This document shows positions 9,979 through 17,840 of a DNA stretch of 64,000 nt, piece by piece. Location of the stretch: the NCBI GenBank assembly GCA_016722045.1, contig JADKGY010000033.1, positions 130,859 through 194,858 on the forward strand. The letters are read 5' to 3'. Numbering within the stretch: the first letter of the stretch is position 1; each line of letters opens with the position of its first letter. Origin of the DNA: Candidatus Opimibacter skivensis (GTDB taxonomy: Bacteria; Bacteroidota; Bacteroidia; Chitinophagales; Saprospiraceae). The position numbers and the translations under genes are program-made. The notes below the pieces were generated by a model. It saw nothing but the letters and a program-made list of their open reading frames with translations, made no database searches and was not told the DNA's origin.

Positions 9979-10467
9979 TTATTTTAATGAAAGTGTATCA
10001 GAATTCCATATACCGTGAGTGGATTTCCATTTACCATCTTCTCCGCGTTTCAGGAGTTCAATGTACTTCCCTCCTTCAGTGGTCACTTTTCCGGTTGAAT
10101 CCTTGGTACTTAATTGAAAACGCCCGACTTCATAACCTAAGTCTCCATTGCTGCCAGTAGAAATGGTGGCCACAGAAACATCAAAAGTGCCTGCGGCAAG
10201 AGCACCTTCCCAATACTTCTGAATATTGGCTCTTCCTGTGACAGGTGGCTCATTTGGGGGAAGCACGGTGGCATCTTCTGTGTAGAGGTTAGCTGCTGCC
10301 ACCGCATCTTTGTTATTAAGTGCTTTTGCAAAATCCCTATTCATCTGTGAAAGCTCTTCTGCTGTTGCAGGTTGTGATGACTCGCCGCTATTTTTGCAGT
10401 TCATCAAGGCCAGACACAGTATGCTAATGCCACAGGCAATACTGAAAATTTTTACCATCGATTTCAT
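9979..10467 (-). CDS. NTF2-like (SnoaL/DUF4440) lipoprotein
   Basis: The 162-residue protein starts with a hydrophobic leader ending in LALMNC, a plausible lipobox with the acylated cysteine at about residue 24. The rest reads as an NTF2-like cone fold of the DUF4440/SnoaL type: MNRDFAKALNNKDAVAAANL, YTEDATVLPPNEPP, GRANIQKYWEG, then strands ending GKYIELLKRGEDGKWK. Such domains bind small ligands or act as isomerases, and the role here is unknown. A second ATG at 10458 is a possible start. Its ends are close to short palindromes. Confidence 0.8.
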   Translation of the reverse strand: MKSMVKIFSIACGISILCLALMNCKNSGESSQPATAEELSQMNRDFAKALNNKDAVAAANLYTEDATVLPPNEPPVTGRANIQKYWEGALAAGTFDVSVATISTGSNGDLGYEVGRFQLSTKDSTGKVTTEGGKYIELLKRGEDGKWKSTHGIWNSDTLSLK

Positions 10468-10504
10468 GTAGGTCGTATTAGTTCAGACCAAAGAAAAACA
10501 ATAT

Positions 10505-10600
10505 TTCGGTGATGGTTGGAACAAACTCTCAGTGATGGCTGGAGCAAACATCAATCATGGCATATGACTGCCGTGGCAGGAGTTTGCTCCTGACACTCAC
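10505..10600. repeat. Short palindrome cluster of the CAGGAG/TTGGAG family
   Basis: CCGTGGCAGGAGTTTGCTCCTG at about 10571-10592 forms a stem with a four-base loop. Degenerate relatives (GGTTGGAACAAACTC, GGCTGGAGCAAAC) precede it. It lies upstream of the alcohol dehydrogenase gene. Confidence 0.55.
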
Positions 10601-10699
10601 ATTGACATTATACCATGACGACAGTGATTGTCAGAACATTGATGGCCATCAGGTGTTTGAGTGAGGTATTACCAAAATAAATAATTAGCATTTACCAGT

Positions 10700-11752
10700 A
10701 TGGAAACAAAAACGATAAAAGCCTTCGGTACAGAGGCTGCAGATAAGCCATTACATTCTTTACAAATCAATCGAAGGGTACCCGAGCCACACGATGTTGA
10801 AATAGAGATTCTCTATTGTGGTATTTGTCATTCCGACCTGCATGCCAGCAGAGATGAATGGGGTGGCACCAAATATCCTATCGTACCCGGACATGAAATC
10901 GTGGGCAGGGTGACTAATGTAGGTAATCACGTTACAAAATTCAAAGTTGGCGATATAGCGGCCATCGGATGCATTGTAGATTCCTGCAGAGAATGTGATT
11001 ATTGCAAAGAAGGAATGGAACAATTCTGTGAACCTGGAAATACCATTGTATTCGGTTCACGTGACAAAAATATGGGCGGGTATACCTTCGGCGGATTTTC
11101 GGAAAGTATTGTAGCTGATGAAAACTATGTTCTGCATGTTCCTGCGGGTCTTGATTTAGCTGCAGCTGCACCTTTGCTTTGTGCTGGCATAACAGTCTAT
11201 TCACCATTGAAACATTGGAAAACAGGGCCGGGTAAAAAGATAGGGATCATCGGCATCGGAGGCCTGGGACATCTTGCAATAAAAATCGCCAAAGCAATGG
11301 GTGCGCATGTCATCGTATTTACGACATCAATCTCCAAAGCGGAAGATGCCGAAAGACTGGGCGCAGATGAAGTCGTACTCTCTACCGATGCGCGACAGAT
11401 GAAAAAGCAATCTAAACTGGACATGATCCTGGATACAGTATCGGCCAATCACAATGTCAATGATTACCTGAAGATGTTGAAAGTTGATGGCTCTCTGGTG
11501 TTAGTTGGATTACCTGTCGACGACATTTCGGTGGAAGCTTTTAAACTGGTTAAAGGAAGAAAGAGCTTTTCGGGCTCAAATATCGGTGGTATAGCAGAAA
11601 CACAGGAGATGCTTGACTTTTGTGCTGCGCACAATATTACAGCAGAGATAGAGATGATCACGATGCAGCAGATCAACGAAGCCTATGACCGCATGGAGAA
11701 AGGGGATGTCCGATATCGCTTTGTGATAGATATGGCTACTTTGAAAAACTAA
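10700..11752 (+). CDS. Zinc-dependent NAD(P) alcohol dehydrogenase (CAD/YahK type)
   Basis: The 350-residue protein is a complete medium-chain dehydrogenase. Catalytic zinc ligands are C40 and H65-E66 (PGHEIVG), with a later cysteine in LLCAG. The structural zinc site is C96, C99, C102 and C110. The cofactor-binding GIGGLGHLAIKIAKAMG lies at about 180-195. CGICHSDLH and the LVLVGLP region are typical of the cinnamyl-alcohol-dehydrogenase branch, which reduces aldehydes to alcohols with NADPH. The first ATG is used. The gene is single and followed by a dispersed repeat. Confidence 0.9.
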   Translation: METKTIKAFGTEAADKPLHSLQINRRVPEPHDVEIEILYCGICHSDLHASRDEWGGTKYPIVPGHEIVGRVTNVGNHVTKFKVGDIAAIGCIVDSCRECDYCKEGMEQFCEPGNTIVFGSRDKNMGGYTFGGFSESIVADENYVLHVPAGLDLAAAAPLLCAGITVYSPLKHWKTGPGKKIGIIGIGGLGHLAIKIAKAMGAHVIVFTTSISKAEDAERLGADEVVLSTDARQMKKQSKLDMILDTVSANHNVNDYLKMLKVDGSLVLVGLPVDDISVEAFKLVKGRKSFSGSNIGGIAETQEMLDFCAAHNITAEIEMITMQQINEAYDRMEKGDVRYRFVIDMATLKN

Positions 11753-11767
11753 AATGAAAAAGTGGTG

Positions 11768-11826
11768 GTAAAAGAGGACGCGGATATAAGAAGAAAAATT
11801 ATGATTATTTAAGATTTGCCTATCGT
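11768..11826. repeat. Dispersed repeat, GAGGACGCGGA family
   Basis: The unit starts AAAAGAGGACGCGGAT at about 11770 and ends TTAAGATTTGCCTATCGT, matching copies at 5303, 5519, 7279 and 58860 at both ends and differing in the middle. Confidence 0.65.
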
Positions 11827-11913
11827 TGCGTTTTGCCTCTGTGAAATTCTATGTTGACTTCGTTACGAAGTGGAAATCCTTTTTTACGGATCCATTAAAA
11901 CGAAAGATGAAAA

Positions 11914-12096
11914 ATGAAAAATGTAACCATTCAACGTAAGACAGATGAGGTAGATTATGAAACGACGAGGAAAGGTCAACCGGAAAAGGGGTCAGTCATT
12001 TCTCAAAAAAGCCTGGCGACCCTGATCACGAAAATCATCGAAGCACCAGAAAAATACAATCTTGAAAATCTGGGTGTGAATAAACCGAAGTCCTGA
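11914..12096 (+). pseudogene. Possible C-terminal remnant of an NAD(P)H-binding (NmrA/YwnB-like) oxidoreductase
   Basis: A 60-codon frame, MKNVTIQRKT onwards, contains ISQKSLATLITKIIEAPEKY and ends LGVNKPKS. To me this resembles the last 40 residues of NAD(P)H-binding short-chain reductases of the YwnB/NmrA group, where this segment is the final helix and strand. No Rossmann N-terminus is present upstream, so it would be a decayed fragment. It could instead be an independent short gene. The likeness rests on memory of the family only. Confidence 0.35.
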
Positions 12097-12191
12097 AGAT
12101 TTCTGAAGAAAATACAATGAGCAACTACATATTACTTTTGGTAGGCTGCTGACGGGACTCCTTCGCAATGGTGTCGATGCTACCTGCAATT

Positions 12192-12731
12192 TTACTTTAC
12201 AACCGATTCAGTAAGTTTTACTTGCTTTTCAATTTTAGGTCTCCATTGATTCTGATTAGACATTGTATCGCATAATTTTTCGTGATAATAAATCTGATAC
12301 CAAGTCCCCTTATGAAACTCCCCCACGTGTTTGAAAACTTTTTCAGAATGTATCATGAGCTTTAACATAAACTCTTCTTTAGGCTCCCGATGACTGTTGA
12401 TAACCTTGCTTAAGAAAACAGGTGTAATGTTAATATCCTTTGCAAATGCGCTCCGTTTCGAATAGATTGTATCCACATAAGTTTCCAAGAAATTGGCAAA
12501 ATGATTTTGCTTATCATAAACAGGTTCTTTTAGATAATTTTCCATTTTCAACTTCAATTGCAGGAGCTTCGTACGAAGGACTTGTTCTCTTGGTAGCTTC
12601 TTTATCCTCTCCAATCGGGCTTCCATTAGAGCCACAGAATCATGTTCTCTTTCCTTAGACGTTTTATATCTTGAGTCAACTCCATACTCGGAATCAACAT
12701 TGATAATATTTTTCTTATTAGTCATGGTCAT
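12192..12731 (-). CDS. Helix-turn-helix protein, putative antitoxin of the GNAT pair
   Basis: The 179-residue protein has a charged N-terminus and, at about residues 90-140, an XRE-like helix-turn-helix: RSAFAKDINITPVFLSKVIN then LKLMIHSEKVFKHV. Its ATG at 12731 overlaps the end of the upstream GNAT-like gene by 14 bases, so the two are translationally coupled. A DNA-binding protein directly coupled to a small acetyltransferase-like protein is the layout of GNAT toxin-antitoxin modules. The dyad repeats at the operon promoter are the natural target of this protein. The antitoxin role is inferred from layout. It could also be a plain autoregulator. Confidence 0.65.
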   Translation of the reverse strand: MTMTNKKNIINVDSEYGVDSRYKTSKEREHDSVALMEARLERIKKLPREQVLRTKLLQLKLKMENYLKEPVYDKQNHFANFLETYVDTIYSKRSAFAKDINITPVFLSKVINSHREPKEEFMLKLMIHSEKVFKHVGEFHKGTWYQIYYHEKLCDTMSNQNQWRPKIEKQVKLTESVVK

Positions 12732-13185
12732 ATTGATTAATCAGGTTTACTATTTCAGGAACTTCTAAACTCAAAGTCATACCAGTAGCATTCATATTGT
12801 ATTTATCAATATAATGTTGAGCTATTGAACTCTTAGGCCTAAGAGAAACACAAGCTAATACTCCGAAATCAATAACTGCAATTTTGGCAACGTAAGCAAT
12901 TAAGTTTCCAGCAACATTTTCGAAAACTTTCCCGTTTCCCATATTCTCTCTTGATACAGTAAGAAGCCTTATGTGAACCCTCCACTCGGATGGAATTCTT
13001 TCTATTGAAATTAGACCTAATATATCATTCTGCCCTTTAAGTACTACTTTGTATACTTCCTGCTTTCTTTCTTCTTTCCAGTTAAAAAAATACCGCGCTT
13101 TTGATAAGGAATTGTAGTCTGTTGTTTCAACAGGTAGAACTTCTATTAAGTGTTTTTTTTGCGTGGCAACTTCAACAACATACAC
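12718..13185 (-). CDS. GNAT-like protein, putative toxin
   Basis: The 155-residue protein reads like a small Gcn5-related acetyltransferase. Strand segments are followed by LTVSRENMGNGKVFENVAG, where RENMGNGK fits the acetyl-CoA loop (Q/R-x-x-G-x-G/A). Then come VLACVSLRPKSSIAQHYIDK and a last strand GMTLSLEV. In this frame the start codon is GTG at 13185, only five bases after the promoter element. An ATG eight bases further downstream is in another frame and would join this protein if the A8 run at about 13152-13159 had one more A. It is the first gene of a two-gene operon. GNAT toxins acetylate aminoacyl-tRNA, and that role here is inference. Confidence 0.6.
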   Translation of the reverse strand: MYVVEVATQKKHLIEVLPVETTDYNSLSKARYFFNWKEERKQEVYKVVLKGQNDILGLISIERIPSEWRVHIRLLTVSRENMGNGKVFENVAGNLIAYVAKIAVIDFGVLACVSLRPKSSIAQHYIDKYNMNATGMTLSLEVPEIVNLINQYDHD

Positions 13186-13189
13186 AACG

Positions 13190-13255
13190 CAAATATACTA
13201 AAAAGGTTTCCAAAAAAAGGAATGTTTTTGATTAATGTTTCCATTTTACGGAAAC
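13190..13255 (-). promoter_or_regulatory. Promoter with two operator-like inverted repeats for the GNAT/HTH operon
   Basis: Reading the minus strand, TATATTTG (13190-13197) fits the Bacteroidota -7 consensus. Just upstream lie two copies of the dyad GTTTCC-N7-GGAAAC. The copy at 13237-13255 is perfect. The copy at about 13206-13224 has one arm slightly degenerate (GGAATG). Their centres are 31 bases apart, about three helical turns, so both would face the same side of the DNA. This is the expected arrangement for a dimeric autorepressor binding cooperatively. Confidence 0.6.
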
Positions 13256-13480
13256 TATAATGTTTTGAAAATTTGCACCTAACTTTTATAACTACGCCCT
13301 TAAAGATAAGGTAACTATACTGATTTTCAAGCCTTTAGCATTGTGTCTTCCTATATCATCATTGCGTTAGTACAAACTCTTGTGCTGAGCTAGTTAGCCG
13401 AAGTATACGATTTTTATATCACCAGGTATTGAAAGCAAAATCTATGATTCGGTTATAATTCATTCAAAACACTAACTTCC

Positions 13481-16400
13481 TCACTCCTCCAATATCATCG
13501 TGTTCCCCTGTATCACAAGTTGTGCTCCATTGATATTCATCACTTTCACCTTTCCATCAGTCGGTCCGTGAAGTGTACAGTCTTTTAATTTCAATTGCGC
13601 AGCAGCATTTCGTATTCGAATAAGTTCCCCATCACTTAGCCCTACGCTGTTCCTGATCGTGACATTCTGCATCGTGAGCTTGCCAAGACAAAATACAGCT
13701 GCACCACTACTGTTATCCCCTACCCCATTTGCATTTCCATTTTTAAGTGTGAGGCCATCGAGGAGTATATTTTGTTTCGCTGAATCAATCTTCACGACAT
13801 GATACGAATTGTCCGAATTATTATTGAGAATACCCAGATCTCCTGAAAGCTGTGTGACATTCGTCACCGGATCGCGCAATGCAAAGGTGCTGCCTCCAGT
13901 CGGGAAACCTCCAAACACAGATGTACTATCCGGAATATTGAATGACTGTGTTCTGCTATTCGTCAGACCCGGGAGATATGTTCCCTTCGCTACCAAAATA
14001 CTGTCTGCCAATCTGCAACCTGTAACACCAATGGCCATCGGCAAATAGTGCATCGCATTGAGCCAGCTCGTGCCGCTCAGGTTTCCATCGGCACTCGAAT
14101 CAACATATATTTTATGGCCTACATATTGTGTTGTCTGCAATGCATAATACATACTGTCTATCACCAATCCATTATCAGCTACCCGTGACTTATTTGTACT
14201 ACCTGAGATTTGCTTTATAACAATATCATCTATGTACCAACCATTGATCCCTGATCCACCAACACCACCATCAGTCGCCATTCGAAATCTGATCAGCAAA
14301 GACTGAGGCCCGCCAAGGACAAGTCGAATCGTACTATGTATGAATCCACTTGCCCCAAATTGTGTATCGCTATTCCCCGTAAATGCAGGCCGGCCTGCTA
14401 TCGTACTATTTGTACCGGATGTGATCGCAGAAGGATATCCACGCTCCGTAAAATAGGGTCCGGCATCAAGCCATGTCGTCCCGCCATTGACAGAATATTC
14501 AACGACACCTCCATCATAAATCGCTTCCGTATTGTACCGATGATAAAATCCGATCTCAACCAAGCCATTCGTCGTCGAGACAGGATTGATCAGCTTGAGT
14601 ACATAATCTGACACCGACGTATAGTCCTGTGCATACCAGGAATGTGTTGGACTCACAGCCTGTGCAGTGCTTTTCACCCAGACTTTTGTACCGGTACCCG
14701 TCAATTTGATGGATACATATTGTGCAGTGGCTTCCGCATTTTCAGTATTCAGTGTAGTTATCTGCAGCGCAGAACACGGATTGACAAAAGCATGATACGT
14801 AAATTCAACAGAATCCCTTGGCGCTAAAGTATCCTGATTGAAATGAATGGTATTTGCACTCTGCGTACCTCCGGAACCCGGTATATAATTCAAATCAGCA
14901 GACAATACATCTGAAATGTCAAGATTGCTTTTACCCACACATTGACAAGTGGCTTTCAACGAGAAGGATATATCCTGTCCTTCTCCTGCTATACTCGCAT
15001 TTGGTTTGCCTTTGATCGTCACTTTATCCGGAATATTATAGGCAGCGACACCATCTGTGTACGAATTAGAACTACCCTGGCTTGCACTTACACCCAATCC
15101 ACGTCGTGCAAATGCATTCCAGATCGCGCAGTGATATAATCCACCGTAATTCAATTGATCAGCCAGCAGGATCGCATCGCGTCCATCGACAAAACCAGGA
15201 TTACACGGCTGAAGCTTCAGGCCATCCATCACCAATTGCATCGCTATATTATTACCAGCAGTACCATGATACACATCTGTACTTACGCCTGCCATATCAA
15301 TGATATTCCAGGTCATATCCCACAGCATCGTAGCCCAAATCGAACCGATATAATGTACACTACCTGAGGGAGCACCTGCCACATCAGCATATGTAAATGG
15401 ATTGACTGTTATATCCCTCGTGTATGGGTATGTCCTGATGCCTGTACCACCGGGAGGTTCTCCTATAACATAGGTACCAATACCGCGTTGATCATTAGCT
15501 GTTGCCGTATTCCAATGCGTTGTGAGCATGAGGCCGAAATAGTCACTCCATCCTTCACCCATTTGCTCCTGATTATTAAGGCAACTCACATTGGAAGGAC
15601 CTCCTGTGAGTCTTGTCGAAACACCATGACCATATTCATGACAGATCACGCCGCTATCAAAATCGCCATCAGGTGTAGTGAGTGGAACAGGAGCCAGTGT
15701 AGCATTCACCGTATTGCCGATCATGACTGCTTTGAGCGCATTGCCATCTTCAAGACTGATCATGACTGCCGGTATAGTGATCGTGTTATCAGTTCCATTC
15801 ATTGCAAATGGGCTTCCGGTAACATTGTTGATCACGATGGCGGCGATAGCTCCGAGGTTCTGAGCATTCTTGACTTTCGTCACGAAATCGCAGGTGCCGC
15901 GATCTATCACTGCGATCTTTCCGGGCAGGCTTGCACCATTGCTCAATGTACCGCAGCCCAGATGTGTCGAAGCTCCAGTGTCATTGACGAGTAACAGATT
16001 ACCAGTCTTCGCGCCGACATTCACGAGCTTATTGGCCGTGCTGAAAGCAGATTCAACGGACCATATAGAGCCTGCGATAGAAGCAGGACTATTGATCGTC
16101 AATGGCGAAGACCCGGAAACAGGTGACCATAGATACATCTGCATTCGTCCACTTGAACCGTCAGCCGGTGTAGAAAAATTTGCATTGTTAGTACCTCCGC
16201 CATCCTGTGCTTCTGCTTTGACATAATCCCCACCAGCTCCACCGCGGCTAAGATTATTATTTTGAAAATTACCAGAGACTTCATCGAATCCATATTGATA
16301 GGTCACATCATGCATGATGTTGTTCCAATAAAAAAGATTAGTGATGCAGGAAGCAAGATTGTCTGCTGCATTGATAGAAGGTGTATAAGGATAATCAAAA

Positions 16401-17353
16401 CGCAGATTAATCGTATCGGGGCTGTATCCCGGAAGGTTGTCGTGATTGATGTCTTCGTAGGCATAGACATTATTTCCGCGTGTGATCCTGTAATTTGTCG
16501 TACCATCTTTATGCCAACCCAATGTACTGGCATGATTGCCGACACCGCATGATGTCCATGGTCTCGTCACAATGGATCTCGGGCCATGATTCGGAGATTC
16601 AATTGGTATAGAAAATATATTGTAGCTGCTATCCGGAGTGACCATTAGAGGGCTTTCAGGTTGGAGCGGTACCGTTGTACAATCCTCCTGCTTATGAACA
16701 TTACCTGTTGGCAGATCAAAAGAACAATGCATCACCATGTTATCTTTTCTGATGAATGCACCTGAATGGGCATCGATGAAGATGTCCCATATATTTTCAT
16801 TGTCGATCTCCGCTATCTCTACTTTCCAGCAGAGGAATACATTTTTTGATTCGCCGTCAAGCCACATCAATTCTGCGGTGATATCTGTTTGGGACAAACC
16901 ATCTCCTTTAAAAATCACTTTTGTGTATTGGCCTTTTTTGTTTTGTTCTTTATTGATTTCAATGGCATTCGGAAAGTTATGACCCAGGTCGGAGGCTGAT
17001 CGTGCGACAGCAGATTGAGCAGTGATATCCGGGACTGCAGAAGGTGCTCTTGTATACAGGCCATTGATCCAGCGGTTACCGTAGCTCACTAGTCTGTCTC
17101 CGGAGAGATTGAGATTGAGAATGCCATTGAAGACCCTGATATCCTGATATCGCTGCTCCAGGTAGACGTGTGTGATCTGCAGATGATCAGTGATATAGGC
17201 ATTGGAGATGCTAAACTCTGCTATATCCACCGGGCTCAAACCGAATTCATTTTTGTGTTGATCCAGTAAGGCTGGTATATCCGGGAGTGTGGGTTGAGCG
17301 AAGAAACTTGCGGAGCTAAAAATAATGATGCTGAATAGGAGTATACGTATCAT
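13481..17353 (-). CDS. M36 (fungalysin-like) metallopeptidase with PA insert and C-terminal beta-helix-like region
   Basis: About 1290 residues. A signal peptide (MIRILLFSIIIFSSASFFAQ) supports the ATG at 17353 over the longer open frame. An FTP-type propeptide (about residues 20-200) precedes the M36 catalytic domain, with the zinc motif HEYGH near residue 568 and the third ligand in GEGWSDYFGLML. A protease-associated domain is inserted before it (LSNGASLPGKIAVIDRGTC, about residues 470-560). A jelly-roll-like region then carries WYIDDIVI. The final 220 residues (YVDSSADGNLSG, AKGTYLPG, LLDGLTLKNGNANG, LTMQNVTIRNS) look like a pectate-lyase-type beta-helix. I see no type IX sorting tail, unusual for such a protein here. 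The gene may be shortened at its 3' end, or it may use another release route. Confidence 0.88.
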   Translation of the reverse strand: MIRILLFSIIIFSSASFFAQPTLPDIPALLDQHKNEFGLSPVDIAEFSISNAYITDHLQITHVYLEQRYQDIRVFNGILNLNLSGDRLVSYGNRWINGLYTRAPSAVPDITAQSAVARSASDLGHNFPNAIEINKEQNKKGQYTKVIFKGDGLSQTDITAELMWLDGESKNVFLCWKVEIAEIDNENIWDIFIDAHSGAFIRKDNMVMHCSFDLPTGNVHKQEDCTTVPLQPESPLMVTPDSSYNIFSIPIESPNHGPRSIVTRPWTSCGVGNHASTLGWHKDGTTNYRITRGNNVYAYEDINHDNLPGYSPDTINLRFDYPYTPSINAADNLASCITNLFYWNNIMHDVTYQYGFDEVSGNFQNNNLSRGGAGGDYVKAEAQDGGGTNNANFSTPADGSSGRMQMYLWSPVSGSSPLTINSPASIAGSIWSVESAFSTANKLVNVGAKTGNLLLVNDTGASTHLGCGTLSNGASLPGKIAVIDRGTCDFVTKVKNAQNLGAIAAIVINNVTGSPFAMNGTDNTITIPAVMISLEDGNALKAVMIGNTVNATLAPVPLTTPDGDFDSGVICHEYGHGVSTRLTGGPSNVSCLNNQEQMGEGWSDYFGLMLTTHWNTATANDQRGIGTYVIGEPPGGTGIRTYPYTRDITVNPFTYADVAGAPSGSVHYIGSIWATMLWDMTWNIIDMAGVSTDVYHGTAGNNIAMQLVMDGLKLQPCNPGFVDGRDAILLADQLNYGGLYHCAIWNAFARRGLGVSASQGSSNSYTDGVAAYNIPDKVTIKGKPNASIAGEGQDISFSLKATCQCVGKSNLDISDVLSADLNYIPGSGGTQSANTIHFNQDTLAPRDSVEFTYHAFVNPCSALQITTLNTENAEATAQYVSIKLTGTGTKVWVKSTAQAVSPTHSWYAQDYTSVSDYVLKLINPVSTTNGLVEIGFYHRYNTEAIYDGGVVEYSVNGGTTWLDAGPYFTERGYPSAITSGTNSTIAGRPAFTGNSDTQFGASGFIHSTIRLVLGGPQSLLIRFRMATDGGVGGSGINGWYIDDIVIKQISGSTNKSRVADNGLVIDSMYYALQTTQYVGHKIYVDSSADGNLSGTSWLNAMHYLPMAIGVTGCRLADSILVAKGTYLPGLTNSRTQSFNIPDSTSVFGGFPTGGSTFALRDPVTNVTQLSGDLGILNNNSDNSYHVVKIDSAKQNILLDGLTLKNGNANGVGDNSSGAAVFCLGKLTMQNVTIRNSVGLSDGELIRIRNAAAQLKLKDCTLHGPTDGKVKVMNINGAQLVIQGNTMILEE

Positions 17354-17406
17354 GAAGGAGCAGCCCGATTTAAGAGTTTGGAAGAGTAAAGGTAAGGTGT
17401 TTCCGT
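17354..17406. other. Short upstream region of the M36 gene
   Basis: Leader and promoter space between the M36 start and the long palindrome. No clear promoter element was identified. Confidence 0.3.
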
Positions 17407-17556
17407 GATGCAAATCTGAAATTTGCAAACGCCACGACGTAGGCACAGCCTACGCCGAACAAGAATAATAATTAATAAAATTAATTTTTAAAAAAAGTAG
17501 TTGTTCGGCGTAGGCTGCGCCTACGTCGGAGCGTTTGCAAAACTCGGTTTTGCGAT
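17407..17556. repeat. Long palindromic element, copy A
   Basis: Outer arms GCAAATCTGAAATTTGC (17410-17426) and GCAAAACTCGGTTTTGC (17537-17553) enclose inner arms CGTAGGCACAGCCTACG and CGTAGGCTGCGCCTACG, each beside GTTCGGCG or its complement, with an AT-rich centre. Copy B at 25797-25984 shares the arms almost exactly but has a different, longer centre. A shorter relative is at 24088-24160. The whole unit can fold into a cruciform. Such elements in bacteria are usually REP/BIME-like and spread by a Y1 (RAYT) transposase encoded elsewhere. Confidence 0.8.
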
Positions 17557-17599
17557 TCATTTGTTCCATTTTTCTAAATGTCATTCCAACTTATCATCT

Positions 17600-17840
17600 T
17601 CCCAAATCAACGAATTTTTCCTTCTGCCCCTTATGCCCCTTCAAATTTTCTTTCAGCTGCATTTATCATTTTACACTTCAATACTCCTGTGAAAAATTCT
17701 CTCCCTGTGTTTTGTTAAGCTCGTTCCTCCGGAACATAGCAACAAAAACCCCGGGGCGATTGAAAATCGGGGTTAATTACCCCGGGATTACGAAGCACAC
17801 AGGAGAAAGAATTTCCGTAAGGAAATTCAAAGGGGTGAAA
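17600..17840. repeat. Inverted-repeat intergenic element (CCCCTTC family)
   Basis: CCCCTTCAAATTTTCTTTC near 17636 is matched by the reverse arm ending GGAAATTCAAAGGGG at about 17820-17835. Between them lie a nested dyad CCCCGGGG...CCCCGGG (17750-17785) and TTCTCTCCCTGTGTTTTGTT with its partner ACACAGGAGAAAG. Related sequence occurs at 28910-29035, and a minimal form at 5600-5632. No gene lies inside. Confidence 0.6.

Noticed and set aside
15488..15994. 168-codon frame on the plus strand
   Set aside because: It lies wholly inside the M36 protease gene on the opposite strand, and its sequence has no protein-like pattern.
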